Assembly (NCBI RefSeq): GCF_943590815.1
Contig: NZ_CALSBS010000021.1
Coordinates: 1-64,000, forward strand
Origin: Pseudocitrobacter vendiensis
GTDB lineage: Bacteria > Pseudomonadota > Gammaproteobacteria > Enterobacterales > Enterobacteriaceae
DNA: 64,000 nt
Direction of reading: 5' to 3'
Position numbers and translations under genes: made by a program. The number at the start of each line of letters is the position of its first letter. Positions within the stretch are counted from its first letter, which is position 1. A model generated the notes under the pieces. The model had not been told where the DNA came from, made no database searches, and saw only the letters and a list, made by a program, of their open reading frames with translations. Of this stretch, positions 1-9,056 are shown piece by piece.

Positions 1-291
1 GCAACAGGAAACGTTAAAGTGATAACAACATCCGATAATTACGTTTCCGTTGAAGGAGGCCGGAGGATTATAAAAATAAGCGCCAACGCCAGTAAATTTT
101 TAACGCGCGTGGCGGCGAAAAGACACTTCGCGGGTAAAACATCGTATGAGCAGTATTGTTTAGAGTTAGCGAACGCGGGGGTATTTAAATGGATTGTGGA
201 TTTAAATGAAAACAGGCGTTTTTACTGGTCGAAGGACAATCTTCTGCTTTACTGCGAGAATGTTCTTCCCTGCGAAGAAGCAACAATGTAA
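1..291 (+). CDS. DUF1398 family protein, 5' end cut by the window
   Basis: The reading frame is open from the first base. A GTG at 19 exists but the family is usually about 130 residues long, so the true start probably lies left of the window. The part seen matches the C-terminal two thirds of DUF1398 proteins: a GKTSYEQYC segment, then AGVFKWIVDL, and a Tyr-rich strand ending in a Glu-Asn-Val-Leu-Pro motif. The function of the family is unknown. A rho-independent-type hairpin follows 33 bases after the stop. I am fairly sure of the family and not of any role. Confidence 0.7.
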   Translation, partial: ATGNVKVITTSDNYVSVEGGRRIIKISANASKFLTRVAAKRHFAGKTSYEQYCLELANAGVFKWIVDLNENRRFYWSKDNLLLYCENVLPCEEATM

Positions 292-323
292 ACGGACGCA
301 ACTGTTCTTTCATCCGCAATAAA

Positions 324-349
324 AAAATCGGCGCTTACACGCCGATTTT
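324..349. terminator. bidirectional hairpin terminator
   Basis: A perfect 10-bp stem (AAAATCGGCG pairing with CGCCGATTTT) with a 6-base loop lies between two convergent genes. The stem is flanked by A and T runs, so it can stop transcription from both sides. Confidence 0.8.
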
Positions 350-362
350 CAAAGAGACATAT

Positions 363-1916
363 TTACGCGTTGGTAACTGGTTTCTGCTCATTTGGCGTTT
401 GAGTATTCGCCAGCATACGGCGTACCGGCACGATCAGCACCATCAGTACCGCCGCACAAATCAGCAGCGCAATCGAGCAGCGCGCAAAGAGATCTGGCAG
501 CATATCGAGCTGGTCGGCCTTCACGTGACCGCCAATCAGCCCCGCCGCGAGGTTACCCAGCGCACTGGCACAAAACCACAGGCCCATCATCTGGCCACGC
601 ATTCTTTCCGGTGCCAGCAGAGTCATGGTCGCAAGGCCAATCGGGCTCAGACACAGTTCACCCAGCGTCAGCATCAGAATACTGCCTACCAGCCAGAAAG
701 GCGATACACCCGCCCCGCCGTTGCTCAGCACGTTCTGCGCCGCCAGCATCATCAGGCCAAAACCTGCAGCCGCACACAGAATACCAATCACAAACTTGGT
801 GATACTGCCCGGACGGATGTTTTTGCGCGCCAGCATCGGCCATGCCCAGCTAAATACCGGAGCCAGCAGGATGATAAACAGGGCATTGATTGACTGGAAC
901 CAAACCGCCGGGATTTCAAAATCGCCGATCATGCGGTTGGTGTAGTCGTTGGCAAACAGGTTGAACGAGGTCGGTTTCTGCTCGAAGGCTGACCAGAAGA
1001 ACGCGGCGGAAACCAGCAGAATAAAGCACACCAGCAGACGCGCGCGCTCTTTACGGTTCAGGCCGGCAAAGACAAACAGATAGATAAAGTAGAGTGCGAC
1101 CGACGCGGCAATGACGTACACCAGCACGCTGGCGACCGCGACCGGATTTATAACAATGACGCCTTGCGCAATCAGGGTGATGATAATTGCCACACCAACA
1201 GCCAGCGCCAGCAGCCACGCGCCTACACCATTTTTCTTCGCCACCGGGCTATTCCAGGTGGAGTCGAGACCCACTTCGCTGTCATAACGCTTCATCGACG
1301 GAACCGCAAAGACGCGGAAGATAATCAGCGCCACCAGCATCCCGATGCCCCCGATACCAAAGCCCCAGTGCCAGCCGTGTGACTTAATCAGCCAGCCGGA
1401 AATCAGCGGCGCGATAAACGAGCCCATGTTGATGCCCATATAAAACAGCGAGAAGCCGCCGTCACGACGCGCATCACCTTTTTTATACAGCGTGCCGACC
1501 ATCACCGAGATACAGGTTTTGAACAGGCCGGAACCCAGTACGATAAACATCAGGCCGATAAAGAACAGGTTGTTCCCCATAAACGCCGACAGCGCGATGG
1601 AGAGGTGACCCAGCGCGATCAGAATCGAGCCATACCAGACTGCTTTTTGCTGACCAAGCCAGTTATCCGCCAGCCAGCCGCCCGGCAGTGCCGCCAGGTA
1701 CATGGTCCCGGCGAAGATCCCCACAATAGCGGAAGCGTTTTCACGCGCCAGCCCCATCCCGCCGTCATAAACGGTTGCCGCCATAAACAGAATCAGCAGC
1801 GGGCGAATACCGTAAAACGAGAAACGCTCCCACATCTCCGTAAAGAAGAGTGAGCCGAGCGGATAAGGATGACCGAAGAAAGTTCGGCTTTCAGTATTAT
1901 TCACAGAGGAACGCAT
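363..1916 (-). CDS. POT/PTR2-family proton-coupled oligopeptide transporter
   Basis: This is an inner-membrane major-facilitator protein expected to import di- and tripeptides with protons. The POT signature ExxERF appears as E27-M-W-E30-R31-F on the first membrane helix, followed by F-Y-G. About twelve or more hydrophobic helices follow over 517 residues, a usual family length. I chose the ATG at 1916 because GGGAGA lies five bases upstream; the frame opens 17 codons earlier without such a site. It is not closely DtpA, B, C or D of E. coli by eye, so I give no symbol. It is divergent from the MRJP-like gene. Confidence 0.82.
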   Translation of the reverse strand: MRSSVNNTESRTFFGHPYPLGSLFFTEMWERFSFYGIRPLLILFMAATVYDGGMGLARENASAIVGIFAGTMYLAALPGGWLADNWLGQQKAVWYGSILIALGHLSIALSAFMGNNLFFIGLMFIVLGSGLFKTCISVMVGTLYKKGDARRDGGFSLFYMGINMGSFIAPLISGWLIKSHGWHWGFGIGGIGMLVALIIFRVFAVPSMKRYDSEVGLDSTWNSPVAKKNGVGAWLLALAVGVAIIITLIAQGVIVINPVAVASVLVYVIAASVALYFIYLFVFAGLNRKERARLLVCFILLVSAAFFWSAFEQKPTSFNLFANDYTNRMIGDFEIPAVWFQSINALFIILLAPVFSWAWPMLARKNIRPGSITKFVIGILCAAAGFGLMMLAAQNVLSNGGAGVSPFWLVGSILMLTLGELCLSPIGLATMTLLAPERMRGQMMGLWFCASALGNLAAGLIGGHVKADQLDMLPDLFARCSIALLICAAVLMVLIVPVRRMLANTQTPNEQKPVTNA

Positions 1917-2306
1917 AGATTCTCCCAAAAGAGGTGTGTTGTCTTGCTTGCAAGCGCCGTCATGCACGCTGGCCCTTTATCAGACGGGTCAGTCATTTAC
2001 ATAAGGCAAAATATTATTTAACCATTTAGCAACCGGATACTAATTTTGTCCGGCTGAGAACACAAAACTTTAAGATAAAAACTCGACAACTGTCTAGTTT
2101 TAAAGATTTTATGTCACGACATATCGTTATTTTATTGACATCGTCTGGGATAAACCGCCGGGGTACATCCATTTTCCGGGTGATTATTCCGGGTATTTTC
2201 GCTTTTTTAATGTAAGTCCTGTTCGTTTCGAGGGATTTTTCTTCCTTCAATAACGCTCTACTCTCCTGTTTGTTATGTCACAACTGAATCTATGCAGGCA
2301 GGAAAA
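1917..2306. other. divergent intergenic region
   Basis: These 390 bases separate the leftward POT gene from the rightward MRJP-like gene and should carry both promoters. The stretch is A+T rich. A short inverted repeat, ATGTC-AC-GACAT at 2111-2122, could be an operator, and TTGACA lies a little further right. I see no convincing gene. Confidence 0.4.
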
Positions 2307-3506
2307 ATGAATAACCTTCAATCACGTAAAACCCTCATCGCACTGGCAATCACCTTTGCCTCCGTTACAGCCCCCTTCGGCACATCCGCCGCGTCTGTAC
2401 CGGTATCAACGTCTCTGGCGCAACTCCCTTCCGATCGCGCTATTGGAAACCCTGAGGTCGTCGCAACATTCACAGGCGCAATGCCCACAGGCGTCACCGT
2501 GACCGAAACCGGGCGTATTTTTGTCAATTTCCCGCGCTGGGGAGACGATGTGCCCTTCACCGTTGCCGAAATCAAAAACGGCAAAGCGGTTGCTTATCCG
2601 GATGCCGCAGTAAATAAAGCGGATAATGCCCGCCCTGGTGAGCATTTCTTGAGTGTGCAGAGCGTCGTGGCCGATGGTCAGGGAAAACTGTGGGTCCTGG
2701 ATACAGCCGCCCCCGGATTTTCAAAACCGGTTGAAGGCGGTGCGAAACTTGTCGCGATTGATTTACAGAGCAATAAAATTGTTAAAACGATCGTCTTGCA
2801 TTCTGATGTCATTCTGCCCGCAACCTATATCAATGATGTACGTTTTGATTATCGTGTTGGTAAGGCAGGCGTCGCTTATATTACTGACTCTTCGTTATCC
2901 GGAACGGGGGGGATTATTATCGTGGACCTGGATTCCGGCAAAGCGATGCGCCGTTTAACGGGCGATCGTTCAACCTCCCCTGAAAAAGGTTTCGTGCCGG
3001 TTGTTGAGGGTGAAACGCTGCTTCAGCGTCATCCGGACGGTACTACCGCGCCATTTAGCGTAGCGTCGGATGGTATTGCCCTTTCCGCGGATGGAAAAAC
3101 ACTTTATTACTGCCCGCTGTCAGGGCGCCATCTGTATGCCATTTCAACAGAATTACTGCGCGACCCGACTATTACCGAGGCGCAATTATCCGCAGCAGTG
3201 CAGGATCTGGGTGAAAAAGGCGCGTCAGATGGTCTCGAAAGCGATGCTAACGGGGCGGTTTATGCTGGCGATTATGAACGCAACGCCATCCGTAAAATGG
3301 ATAAAGACGGTACCTGGCAAACCATCGCCCATGGCCCGCAAATTCTGTGGCCGGATACGCTTTCTGTCGGGCATGATGGCTATCTCTACTTCACGGTAAA
3401 CCAATTGCATCGTCAACCCGGATTCCATCAGGGTAAAGATATGCGCCAGAAACCCTATTCGCTGTTAAGAATTAAAATCGATGCCGCTCCAGTAAGCACA
3501 CATTAA
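2307..3506 (+). CDS. secreted MRJP/yellow-family beta-propeller protein
   Basis: The protein has a signal peptide of about 28 residues ending near T-S-A. It is followed by a roughly 370-residue domain resembling bacterial members of the major royal jelly protein/yellow family, a six-bladed beta-propeller related to SMP-30/gluconolactonase. Characteristic segments are GRIFVNFPRWGDD, KLWVLDTAAPGF and the later ASDGIALSADGKTLYYCPL. I chose the ATG at 2307 because AGGA precedes it; an in-frame ATG at 2292 lacks a clear site. The substrate is unknown, and periplasmic location is inferred from the signal peptide. Confidence 0.75.
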   Translation: MNNLQSRKTLIALAITFASVTAPFGTSAASVPVSTSLAQLPSDRAIGNPEVVATFTGAMPTGVTVTETGRIFVNFPRWGDDVPFTVAEIKNGKAVAYPDAAVNKADNARPGEHFLSVQSVVADGQGKLWVLDTAAPGFSKPVEGGAKLVAIDLQSNKIVKTIVLHSDVILPATYINDVRFDYRVGKAGVAYITDSSLSGTGGIIIVDLDSGKAMRRLTGDRSTSPEKGFVPVVEGETLLQRHPDGTTAPFSVASDGIALSADGKTLYYCPLSGRHLYAISTELLRDPTITEAQLSAAVQDLGEKGASDGLESDANGAVYAGDYERNAIRKMDKDGTWQTIAHGPQILWPDTLSVGHDGYLYFTVNQLHRQPGFHQGKDMRQKPYSLLRIKIDAAPVSTH

Positions 3507-3511
3507 TCTTC

Positions 3512-3536
3512 TTAAGCCCCTCTGGCAGGGGCTTAA
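3512..3536 (+). terminator. hairpin after the MRJP-like gene
   Basis: A 10-bp perfect stem (TTAAGCCCCT with AGGGGCTTAA) and a 5-base loop lie six bases after the stop codon. The U-tract is poor, so termination strength is uncertain. Confidence 0.55.
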
Positions 3537-3683
3537 ATATCACCTGCGATTCAAAGAAAAATCTCAATTAAATATCTGCTGAAACGATTTCAATATAGGC
3601 TTAATAGTTCTGGTTATTTATGTACTGCTATCAAGGAGCAGCTCACATACATCATTCATGAAGTATTATGCGAGGAGATATTT

Positions 3684-4568
3684 ATGGCCGATCGCGACAC
3701 ACTCAACCCTCAATTCCCACGTCCTCCTTTTAAGACGCAAACTCAGCAGCCGCCTGGTCTGGATTCAAAAATGCTCCCGGAGCCCGATCATGGCGAAAAG
3801 AGTTATCGCGGCAGCGGTCGTCTGAAGGGTAAATGTGCCTTAATCACCGGGGGTGATTCCGGGATTGGACGCGCGGTAGCCATTGCTTACGCCCGAGAAG
3901 GGGCGAACGTCGCGATTAACTATCTGCCGGAAGAAGAGTCTGATGCCAAAAGCGTCATTGAGGTCATGAAAGCCGAAGGGGTTAATGCGGTGGCGATCCC
4001 GGGTGATTTGCGGGATGAAAATTTCTGTCATTCGCTGATCGAACAGACGGTAGAGCAACTGGGTAAACTGGATATTCTGGTGAACAACGCCGGGCGACAG
4101 CAGTATTGTGAATCGCTGGAAGATCTCACCACCGAAGCGTTTGACGCCACATTCAAGACCAACGTTTACGCGGCTTTCTGGCTGACCAAAGCCGCACTTC
4201 GTCACCTGAAGGCGGGCGCGTCTATCATCAATACCACATCTGTCCAGGCGTTCAAACCCAGCCCAATCCTGGTTGATTATGCGCAAACCAAAGCGTGCCT
4301 GGTGGCACTGACCAAATCGCTGGCTAAGCAATTAGGGCCTCGTGGGATACGGGTTAATGCGGTAGCACCCGGGCCGTACTGGTCTGTATTGCAAACCAGC
4401 GGCGGGCAGCCGCAGGAAAAAGTCGAGCAGTTCGGTGCAGACTCTCCGCTGGGCCGCCCGGGGCAGCCGGTGGAAATTGCGCCGCTGTATGTGTTGTTTG
4501 CATCCGACGAGTGTTCGTATGCTTCCGGGCAAGTTTGGTGTTCAGATGGCGGCACCGGCACACTGTAA
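3684..4568 (+). CDS. YghA-like short-chain dehydrogenase/reductase
   Basis: This is a cytosolic NAD(P)-dependent oxidoreductase of the SDR family with an N-terminal extension of about 50 residues, as in E. coli YghA. The cofactor motif TGGDSGIG is at residues 55-62, NNAG at 134-137, and the catalytic set is Ser186 with Y199-x3-K203. GAGGAGA lies just upstream of the start. Members of this subgroup are linked to stress and alcohol/aldehyde reduction, but the substrate here cannot be told from sequence. A BIME follows directly after the stop. Confidence 0.85.
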   Translation: MADRDTLNPQFPRPPFKTQTQQPPGLDSKMLPEPDHGEKSYRGSGRLKGKCALITGGDSGIGRAVAIAYAREGANVAINYLPEEESDAKSVIEVMKAEGVNAVAIPGDLRDENFCHSLIEQTVEQLGKLDILVNNAGRQQYCESLEDLTTEAFDATFKTNVYAAFWLTKAALRHLKAGASIINTTSVQAFKPSPILVDYAQTKACLVALTKSLAKQLGPRGIRVNAVAPGPYWSVLQTSGGQPQEKVEQFGADSPLGRPGQPVEIAPLYVLFASDECSYASGQVWCSDGGTGTL

Positions 4569-4570
4569 TT

Positions 4571-4740
4571 GCCTGATGGCGCTGTGCTTATCAGGCCTAC
4601 AGACCGCAGATAATTCGTAGGTCGAGTAAGCGCAGCGCCACACGACAACAAGCGCCGTTGCCTGATGGCGCTGCGCTTATCAGGTCTACGTACCGCAGAT
4701 AACCTGTAGGTCGGGTAAGCGCAGCGCCACCCGACACAAC
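4571..4740. repeat. BIME made of REP elements
   Basis: Alternating copies of the REP palindrome (GCCTGATGGCGCTGCGCTTA type, followed by GTAGGTCGGGTAAGCGCAGC type) occur at least four times in inverted pairs. This is the typical enterobacterial extragenic mosaic element. It sits between the SDR gene and the convergent arsC stop codon, where such elements commonly protect mRNA ends or bind gyrase or IHF. Confidence 0.9.
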
Positions 4741-4747
4741 CGGACGA

Positions 4748-5176
4748 TCAGGGGTTAAGGCGCTTACCCTGTTCATCCACTACCTTTTCACCATCCTCTT
4801 TAGTGAATGCGTGTTTCTGCGCATCCGGCAAAATATCCAGAACCGTTTCGGACGGGCGGCACAGGCGCGTTCCCAGCGGAGTCACCACGATCGGGCGATT
4901 GATTAAAATAGGGTATTGCAGCATGAACGTCATAAGTTCAGCATCAGTAAAGCTTTCATCTGCCAAACCCAACGTTTCATACGGCTCCACATTTTGGCGT
5001 AGCAGCGCCCGCGCGGAGATACCCATATTGGCAATCAGTTTGCTCAGCTCATCACGCGAAGGGGGATTCTCGAGATAAAGAATAACGGTTGGCTCTGTGC
5101 CGCTATTACGGATCATCTCCAGCGTATTACGCGACGTGCCGCAGACCGGGTTGTGATAAATGATGATATTGCTCAT
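4748..5176 (-). CDS. arsC: glutaredoxin-dependent arsenate reductase
   Basis: ArsC reduces arsenate to arsenite in the cytosol with glutathione and glutaredoxin. The catalytic Cys12 lies in the motif H-N-P-V-C-G-T-S-R-N-T, as in plasmid R773 and E. coli ArsC. The length (142 residues) is normal. It is the last gene of the leftward arsR-arsB-arsC set, 12 bases after arsB, and must be expressed together with the arsenite pump that removes its product. Confidence 0.95.
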   Translation of the reverse strand: MSNIIIYHNPVCGTSRNTLEMIRNSGTEPTVILYLENPPSRDELSKLIANMGISARALLRQNVEPYETLGLADESFTDAELMTFMLQYPILINRPIVVTPLGTRLCRPSETVLDILPDAQKHAFTKEDGEKVVDEQGKRLNP

Positions 5177-5188
5177 TTCAGTATCTCG

Positions 5189-6478
5189 TTACAGTGTGAG
5201 TGAGAGACGTAATGCCAATGCGGACAAGGTAACAAACAGCACTGGCAACGTCATGATAATCCCGACGCGGAAATAATAGCCCCAGCTAATCGTCATATTT
5301 TTTTGCGAAAGAACGTGCAGCCAAAGCAGCGTCGCCAGGCTGCCAATGGGGGTAATTTTTGGCCCCAGATCGCAACCAATGACGTTGGCGTAAATCATCG
5401 CCTCTTTAATGACACCGGATGCGCTACTGCCATCAATAGAAAGCGCACCGACCAGCACCGTCGGCATATTGTTCATCACCGAGGAGAGGAACGCGGTCAG
5501 AAAACCTGTTCCAAGCGTTGCCGCCCAAAGGCCATTATTCGCCAGCACATTCAATACGCCAGAAAGGTATTCCGTCAGCCCCGCGTTACGTAAGCCGTAG
5601 ACCACCAGATACATGCCCAGCGAGAAGATAACAATTTGCCACGGCGCGCCGCGCAAAACTTTACCGGTATTAATCGCATGGCCCTTTTTCGCCACCGCGA
5701 GAAGAATTAACGCCCCAACGGCCGCAATGGCGCTGACGGGAATGCCCATCGGATCCAGCACAAAAAAACCCGCCAGCAGCAAAAGCAGAACGACCCACCC
5801 CGTGCGGAACGTCGCGACGTCTTTAATCGCTTTCGCGGGTTCTTTCAGGCGTTCAAGATCATAGTTAGCCGGAATATCTTTGCGAAAGAACAGATGTAGC
5901 ATCACAAGCGTGGCGGCAATGGCGGCGATATCGACCGGTACCATCACCGAAGCATAGTCGCTAAAGCCCAGGTGGAAGAAATCGGCGGAAACGATGTTGA
6001 CCAGATTAGAGACGATCAACGGCAAACTGGCGGTATCAGCGATAAATCCTGCAGCCATCACAAATGCCAGTGTCGTACTTTTGCTGAACCCGAGCGCCAG
6101 CAACATAGCAATAACGATAGGCGTGAGTATTAATGCCGCGCCATCATTGGCGAATAGCGCCGCCACCGCCGCGCCGAGCAGCACGATATAGGTGAATAAC
6201 AGACGCCCGCGCCCCTTGCCCCAGCGCGATACATGCAGTGCGGCCCATTCAAAGAAGCCCGACTCATCCAGCAGCAGGCTGATGATAATCACTGCGATAA
6301 AGGTCGCCGTCGCGTTCCAGACGATATTCCATACCACCGGAATATCATCAAAATGCACCACGCCAAACCCCAGCGCCAGCACCGCACCAAGCGTTGCGCT
6401 CCAGCCAATGCCCAACCCTTTCGGCTGCCAGATAACCAAAATAATGGTCAGGACAAAAATCGCTCCCGCCAGTAACAT
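5189..6478 (-). CDS. arsB: arsenite efflux membrane protein
   Basis: ArsB is a polytopic inner-membrane antiporter that expels arsenite and antimonite. The 429-residue length, the start [17 protein letters not shown] and the internal [14 protein letters not shown] segment match the family closely, and about 12 helices are visible. GGGAGG-type sequence precedes the start. No arsA or arsD is present, so the pump should run on the proton gradient. It lies between arsR and arsC. Confidence 0.95.
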   Translation of the reverse strand: MLLAGAIFVLTIILVIWQPKGLGIGWSATLGAVLALGFGVVHFDDIPVVWNIVWNATATFIAVIIISLLLDESGFFEWAALHVSRWGKGRGRLLFTYIVLLGAAVAALFANDGAALILTPIVIAMLLALGFSKSTTLAFVMAAGFIADTASLPLIVSNLVNIVSADFFHLGFSDYASVMVPVDIAAIAATLVMLHLFFRKDIPANYDLERLKEPAKAIKDVATFRTGWVVLLLLLAGFFVLDPMGIPVSAIAAVGALILLAVAKKGHAINTGKVLRGAPWQIVIFSLGMYLVVYGLRNAGLTEYLSGVLNVLANNGLWAATLGTGFLTAFLSSVMNNMPTVLVGALSIDGSSASGVIKEAMIYANVIGCDLGPKITPIGSLATLLWLHVLSQKNMTISWGYYFRVGIIMTLPVLFVTLSALALRLSLTL

Positions 6479-6497
6479 ACAACCTCCCTGAATAAAT

Positions 6498-6512
6498 ACG
6501 TATGAAAAAACA
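6498..6512 (-). promoter_or_regulatory. second ArsR-box-like sequence between arsR and arsB
   Basis: ACGTATGAAAAAACA here matches 14 of 15 bases of ACATATGAAAAAACA at 6927-6941 in the arsR promoter region. The copy lies in the 53-base arsR-arsB gap. It could be a secondary ArsR site that adjusts arsBC separately, or a chance remnant. Confidence 0.4.
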
Positions 6513-6531
6513 GATATGTTAAGTTAAATTT

Positions 6532-6870
6532 TTAGCAACAGCTTGCCTTATTGCCGTTAGCATCCAGCTTTTGAGCCATGCGTTGTAGGTCGTCGCGCTG
6601 GCTTGACCAGGCATGCTCAATCACCTGCGCCGCCCACGCGGGAATATGGGGCGAGAGACGATAGTGCACCCATTTCCCCTGTTTGCGGTCCAGCAACAAA
6701 CCGCTTTCACGCAGCATAGCCAGATGACGGGAGATTTTCGGCTGTGATTGTTTCAGCGTTGTGCATAGATCGCAGACGCAGAGCTCGCCTGACTCTCTGA
6801 GTAACAAAACAATACTCAGCCGCGTTTCGTCGGAAAGTATTTTGAATAATTTCAGCGCGTTTAAAGGCAT
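6532..6870 (-). CDS. arsR: arsenite-responsive repressor
   Basis: ArsR is a winged-helix SmtB/ArsR repressor that leaves its operator when arsenite binds. The sensor motif E-L-C-V-C-D-L-C supplies Cys31, Cys33 and Cys36, followed by the recognition helix segment Q-S-Q-P-K-I-S-R-H-L. The length is 112 residues and the protein ends in two further cysteines. AGGAGG precedes the ATG. It heads the leftward ars operon and represses its own transcription in known systems. Confidence 0.95.
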   Translation of the reverse strand: MPLNALKLFKILSDETRLSIVLLLRESGELCVCDLCTTLKQSQPKISRHLAMLRESGLLLDRKQGKWVHYRLSPHIPAWAAQVIEHAWSSQRDDLQRMAQKLDANGNKASCC

Positions 6871-6933
6871 TCGTCCTCCTGTCAGATGCGCGATAGCCTA
6901 CGCTTAATGGAGAGAAAATCAATAACACATATG

Positions 6934-6957
6934 AAAAAACATACTTGTATGTTTTTT
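6934..6957 (-). promoter_or_regulatory. ArsR operator candidate
   Basis: An inverted repeat with 11-bp arms (AAAAAACATAC / GTATGTTTTTT) and a two-base centre lies 64 bases upstream of arsR. Its position in the promoter region and its symmetry suit a dimeric ArsR repressor. Confidence 0.6.
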
Positions 6958-7297
6958 ACTCGCCGCATCCTGGAAAAATCTTATATTATTTTAGCAAATG
7001 CCTGTGCAAGAAAAATAAAAAGTAAAGAACCGTAAAAATATCACCAGCCACGGTAGAGACCAATAATAAAAAATTATTTTACGCTCTACTGCTATGCACT
7101 TAATTTACTCCCATTTCCTCATAATTAATTTTTCTGAAGCGAAGCGTGTAGGGCTACGTATTAAACTGGAATATTTAGTTACATCCACAGAATGCAATTC
7201 GCATTTCCCTCAATAACCGCTAGAGTTAATTCCTGAACGACATGAGATGTGAAATATATTTGCATCATCCTGATAGCGTAAATATGAGGTTATAAAT
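6958..7297. other. A+T-rich intergenic region
   Basis: About 340 bases lie between the ars operator and the KGG-repeat gene. Both flanking genes point away, so this should contain the promoter of the stress genes, which in E. coli (yciGFE) depend on RpoS. I see no gene or clear RNA here. Confidence 0.3.
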
Positions 7298-7480
7298 ATG
7301 GCAGAGCATCGTGGTGGTTCCGGTAATTTCGCCGAAGATCGAGACAAAGCTTCTGACGCAGGTCGTAAAGGTGGCCAGCATAGCGGCGGTAACTTCAAAA
7401 ATGACCCACAACGGGCATCTGAAGCGGGTAAAAAAGGTGGTCAGAATAGTCATAGCGGTGGCCGAAAGGCCGACAAATAG
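7298..7480 (+). CDS. KGG-repeat stress-induced protein, YciG-like
   Basis: This 60-residue, very hydrophilic protein carries two copies of the con-10/KGG motif (A-S-x-A-G-x-K-G-G-Q) around residues 17-27 and 40-50, with Gly-rich ends. E. coli YciG has the same organisation. GAGG stands upstream of the ATG. It precedes a YciF-like gene, the same order as E. coli yciG-yciF, and is likely part of a stationary-phase or stress regulon. The biochemical role of the family is not established. Confidence 0.85.
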   Translation: MAEHRGGSGNFAEDRDKASDAGRKGGQHSGGNFKNDPQRASEAGKKGGQNSHSGGRKADK

Positions 7481-7503
7481 CCGTTGAATTAAGAGAATAC
7501 ATG

Positions 7504-7537
7504 AATAAGCTGCGAGTCTTCGGCCTCGTGGCTTATT
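7504..7537 (+). other. hairpin between the KGG gene and the YciF-like gene
   Basis: AATAAGC at 7504-7510 pairs with GCTTATT at 7531-7537, and CGAG with CTCG pairs further in. There is no U-run, so it may adjust relative expression of the second gene or stabilise RNA rather than terminate. Confidence 0.4.
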
Positions 7538-7555
7538 ATCATCTGGAGTGAAATC

Positions 7556-8059
7556 ATGAATATTAAAACGCTTGACGATGTTTTTATTCACTTGTTATCC
7601 GATACCTACAGCGCAGAAAAGCAGTTAATCCCGGCATTAGCCAAACTATCGCGTTCCACCGCCAGTGAAAAACTCAGTGCCGCATTTAGCGCACACCTTG
7701 AGGAAACGCATGGGCATATTGAGCGTATCGACCAGATTGTAGAACAAGAGTCCGGTATAAAAATTAAGCGCATAAAATGTGTCGCGATGGAAGGGCTTAT
7801 CGAAGAAGCCAATGAAGTCATTGAAAGTACCGAAAAAAACAATGTTCGGGATGCTGCGCTTATCGCGGCAGCTCAAAAAGTCGAACATTATGAAATTGCC
7901 AGTTACGGGACTCTCGCCACACTGGCGCAGCAGTTAGGGTATAAAAATGCGTTAAAACTGTTCACGACCACGCTGGAAGAAGAGAAGAAAACCGATCTCA
8001 AATTGACCGATCTTGCCGTTGGGAACATTAATTCCCAGGCAGAGAAAACAGGCGCTTAA
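7556..8059 (+). CDS. YciF-like DUF892 ferritin-fold protein
   Basis: This 167-residue helical protein belongs to the DUF892 (YciF/YciE) group with a ferritin-like di-iron fold. Candidate ligand segments are the Glu/His pairs in YSAEKQL, EETHGH, and later AAQKVEHYE and LEEEKKTD. CTGGAG lies upstream of the ATG. The neighbouring KGG-repeat gene suggests the stress-linked yciGF arrangement. Whether it is the orthologue of E. coli yciF or a paralogue cannot be settled here. Confidence 0.85.
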   Translation: MNIKTLDDVFIHLLSDTYSAEKQLIPALAKLSRSTASEKLSAAFSAHLEETHGHIERIDQIVEQESGIKIKRIKCVAMEGLIEEANEVIESTEKNNVRDAALIAAAQKVEHYEIASYGTLATLAQQLGYKNALKLFTTTLEEEKKTDLKLTDLAVGNINSQAEKTGA

Positions 8060-8064
8060 TTGCG

Positions 8065-8589
8065 TCATCGCTGGGATGATGTCGAAAGGGAGAGTTGTTC
8101 AACCAAAATGGCCAGAGCGTAGCGAACCGCTTTTTCGACGACATCCTGGCACTCGCCAGAAAATCTTGTCCGTTCAGTTTCAATTCTCCCTTGAAGGTTC
8201 CATGCAAACCAGACTGTCCCCGCAGGGGTACCATCGTCTCCCCCATCCGGACCGGCATAGCCGCTAATAGCGATACTCACATCAGCCCCGGCCTGCGCCA
8301 ACGCGCCAGCAGACATTTCCCGCACGCATTGTTCGCTGACAGCACTGTATTTTTCTAATGTCTCGCCCTGAACATTCAACATTTTTTTCTTTGCGGCATC
8401 GCTGAAAGTCACCACGCCAATATCATAAAATGCCGAGGTATTCTCCTCTGCACAAAGTGCAGTCGCGAGGTTTCCCCCCGTGCATGACTCAGCGGTTGTT
8501 AAACGCCAACCACAATTCAGAAGAGCCGTTGCGACCAGTTTGGTGAGCTCACCAGTGGTTTTTGAGTTTTTATAAAAGGTTTCTTCCAT
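8065..8589 (-). CDS. ydeJ: CinA C-terminal domain protein, YdeJ-like
   Basis: The protein consists only of the CinA C-terminal domain, the type found in PncC nicotinamide-nucleotide amidase, with the motifs TAESCTGGN near the start and ISGYAGPDGG in the middle. At about 174 residues it matches E. coli YdeJ. I prefer the ATG at 8589 (AGG eight bases before) over the GTG at 8598. YdeJ has been reported to lack clear amidase activity in E. coli, so enzyme function is only possible. ydeI is nearby, as in Salmonella and E. coli. Confidence 0.8.
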   Translation of the reverse strand: MEETFYKNSKTTGELTKLVATALLNCGWRLTTAESCTGGNLATALCAEENTSAFYDIGVVTFSDAAKKKMLNVQGETLEKYSAVSEQCVREMSAGALAQAGADVSIAISGYAGPDGGDDGTPAGTVWFAWNLQGRIETERTRFSGECQDVVEKAVRYALAILVEQLSLSTSSQR

Positions 8590-8599
8590 CAGATGCACC

Positions 8600-9046
8600 T
8601 TATTTTTCTAACGGGATAATCGAGATATGCCCATTGCGTTCAAGTATGGCATATTTTATTTTTTCTAACTCTGTAATCCCTTGATTTTGACGTGCCGCTA
8701 CAAGTATATCATCACAAGATACATCCACTTTCTTTAGCTTTTCCGTTAACAATATACCGTTTTCAACCAGGATAACAGGTGAACCATCGAGCACTGACTC
8801 TGCGCCAGAGAAATATTTTTTCATCATACCAAAAAGCATATCCACCACGACCAGCGTAATTATTGTCAACATCGCACCGGTGACAGAAAAATCATTTCCC
8901 AATAACGCTTGTTGAGTTGCCTCGCTGATAATCAGTAATAAAATAAGATCAAAACTGGTCATCTGCAACAGGGCCCGGCGCCCGGCAATCTTAAAGACAA
9001 TAAGTAAAATAAGATAGATTGCAAGTGCGCGAAATATCATCTCCAT
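8600..9046 (-). CDS. DUF421 (YetF-family) membrane protein
   Basis: This 148-residue protein has two or three N-terminal membrane helices followed by a small cytosolic domain with the DUF421 features GRRALLQMTSFDLILLLIIS and DGSPVILVENG. TTAGGAG precedes the ATG. It lies 10 bases after the upstream membrane gene and just before ydeJ, so the three are probably one leftward operon. The family function is unknown. Confidence 0.8.
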   Translation of the reverse strand: MEMIFRALAIYLILLIVFKIAGRRALLQMTSFDLILLLIISEATQQALLGNDFSVTGAMLTIITLVVVDMLFGMMKKYFSGAESVLDGSPVILVENGILLTEKLKKVDVSCDDILVAARQNQGITELEKIKYAILERNGHISIIPLEK

Positions 9047-9056
9047 GTTTTTTCTC

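Noticed and set aside
2026..2250. 74-codon minus-strand frame between the POT and MRJP genes
   Set aside because: No ribosome site, no family resemblance, and it lies in a divergent promoter region.
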